Shown in pieces: positions 6,672-6,905 of a stretch of DNA of 6,905 bases; within the stretch, counting starts at the first letter, position 1; each line of letters opens with the position of its first letter. Source of the stretch: an uncultured Blautia sp. Lineage in GTDB: Bacteria; Bacillota; Clostridia; Lachnospirales; Lachnospiraceae. The position numbers were made by a program, and so were the translations under genes. Location of the stretch: assembly GCA_934394545.1 (NCBI GenBank), contig CAKRRG010000106.1, positions 1-6,905 of the forward strand. Reading direction: 5' to 3'. The notes under the pieces are model-generated. The model was not told where the DNA came from. It worked only from the letters and a program-made list of their open reading frames with translations, and searched no databases.

Positions 6672-6704
6672 TTACGGGTTGTCCTCCTCGTTTTGTGTTT
6701 CGAA

Positions 6705-6716
6705 AGGAAATTTCCT
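6705..6716. repeat. 12-bp perfect palindrome in the sigma-factor leader
   Basis: AGGAAATTTCCT is its own reverse complement. It lies between the predicted -10 (6728-6733) and the ribosome binding site of the sigma gene, about where transcription would start. It could be an operator for a repressor; A/T-rich palindromes of this size can also arise by chance. Confidence 0.4.
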
Positions 6717-6727
6717 ACTCATACTAT

Positions 6728-6755
6728 ATATCGTAAAAAAGCCTGAATGGTAACA
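6728..6755 (-). promoter_or_regulatory. Predicted ECF-type, probably autoregulated promoter
   Basis: Minus strand TGTTAC (6750-6755), 16 bases, then CGATAT (6728-6733). This has the layout of ECF promoters such as that of Bacillus SigW (TGAAAC-N16-CGTA). The predicted leader is about 50 bases long. A TATAGT within the same stretch resembles a vegetative -10 but has no -35 at 17 bases. The spacing and the position upstream of the sigma gene favour autoregulation, which is inferred. Confidence 0.5.
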
Positions 6756-6781
6756 AAAAAATTTAAATTTCTTTTAAAGTC

Positions 6782-6833
6782 AGAAAAAGTCCATCATCTG
6801 AGGTCATTGCTCCCCAGATAATGAACTTTTTCT
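6782..6833 (-). terminator. Long hairpin, probable terminator of an upstream gene
   Basis: Arms 6782-6800 and 6815-6833 pair over 19 bases, and pairing continues three more pairs inward to leave an 8-base loop. On the minus strand all 22 positions pair, three as G-U; on the plus strand those three would be C-A mismatches. The 3' arm ends in GACTTTTTCT, serving as the T tract paired with an A tract, a common terminator form. It lies upstream of the sigma promoter and so should end a gene beyond the right edge and insulate this operon. No gene is seen from 6834 to the end. Confidence 0.7.
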
Positions 6834-6905
6834 ATTAATGCTTCGTCAAACGAATGCTATTATTTTACCTTTTTCCGAAATGCAAAATATTTTACTGCAA
6901 ACTGT

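Noticed and set aside
6840..6857. Small inverted repeat around TTCGT-CAA-ACGAA
   Set aside because: The stem has only five uninterrupted pairs and no T tract; not distinguishable from chance.

Overview
The window looks like chromosomal DNA from a low-to-moderate GC Gram-positive anaerobe, most likely a clostridium of the Lachnospiraceae type. The basis is the strong AGGAGG-type ribosome binding sites, the DUF4179-type partner of an ECF sigma factor, a VanS/VanR-like two-component pair, and A/T-rich intergenic spacers with intrinsic terminators. No sequence search was run, so the taxonomic call is inference. Every gene I can support lies on the minus strand, so transcription runs from high to low coordinates.

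Right to left: a 22-bp-stem hairpin (6782-6833), probably the terminator of an upstream gene outside the window; an ECF-like promoter (6728-6755); an ECF sigma factor (6114-6671); its DUF4179 membrane partner (4933-6117), overlapping it by the ATGA tetranucleotide; a 58-residue two-helix membrane protein (4732-4908) with an excellent ribosome binding site; a secreted M28 zinc aminopeptidase (3652-4641); an OmpR-family response regulator (2903-3562) and its sensor histidine kinase (1641-2900), two bases apart; an intrinsic terminator (1559-1594); a large lipoprotein (157-1530); and the first codons of another gene running off the left edge (1-45).

The window therefore holds two trans-envelope signalling modules (sigma factor with membrane partner, and two-component system) on either side of an exported peptidase, followed by an exported lipoprotein. 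I infer an envelope-stress or peptide-sensing locus, but no substrate or signal can be read from the sequence.

The most interesting signals are regulatory. A 14-bp identical element covers the predicted -10 regions of both the peptidase and the response regulator genes. A direct repeat TTTACA-N5-TTTACA, like the PhoP/OmpR-family boxes, starts directly after the kinase stop codon, upstream of the lipoprotein. An intrinsic terminator is squeezed between that repeat and the lipoprotein start, with an in-frame upstream start codon that reads through it. No tRNA, rRNA, CRISPR array, insertion sequence or attachment site was seen.
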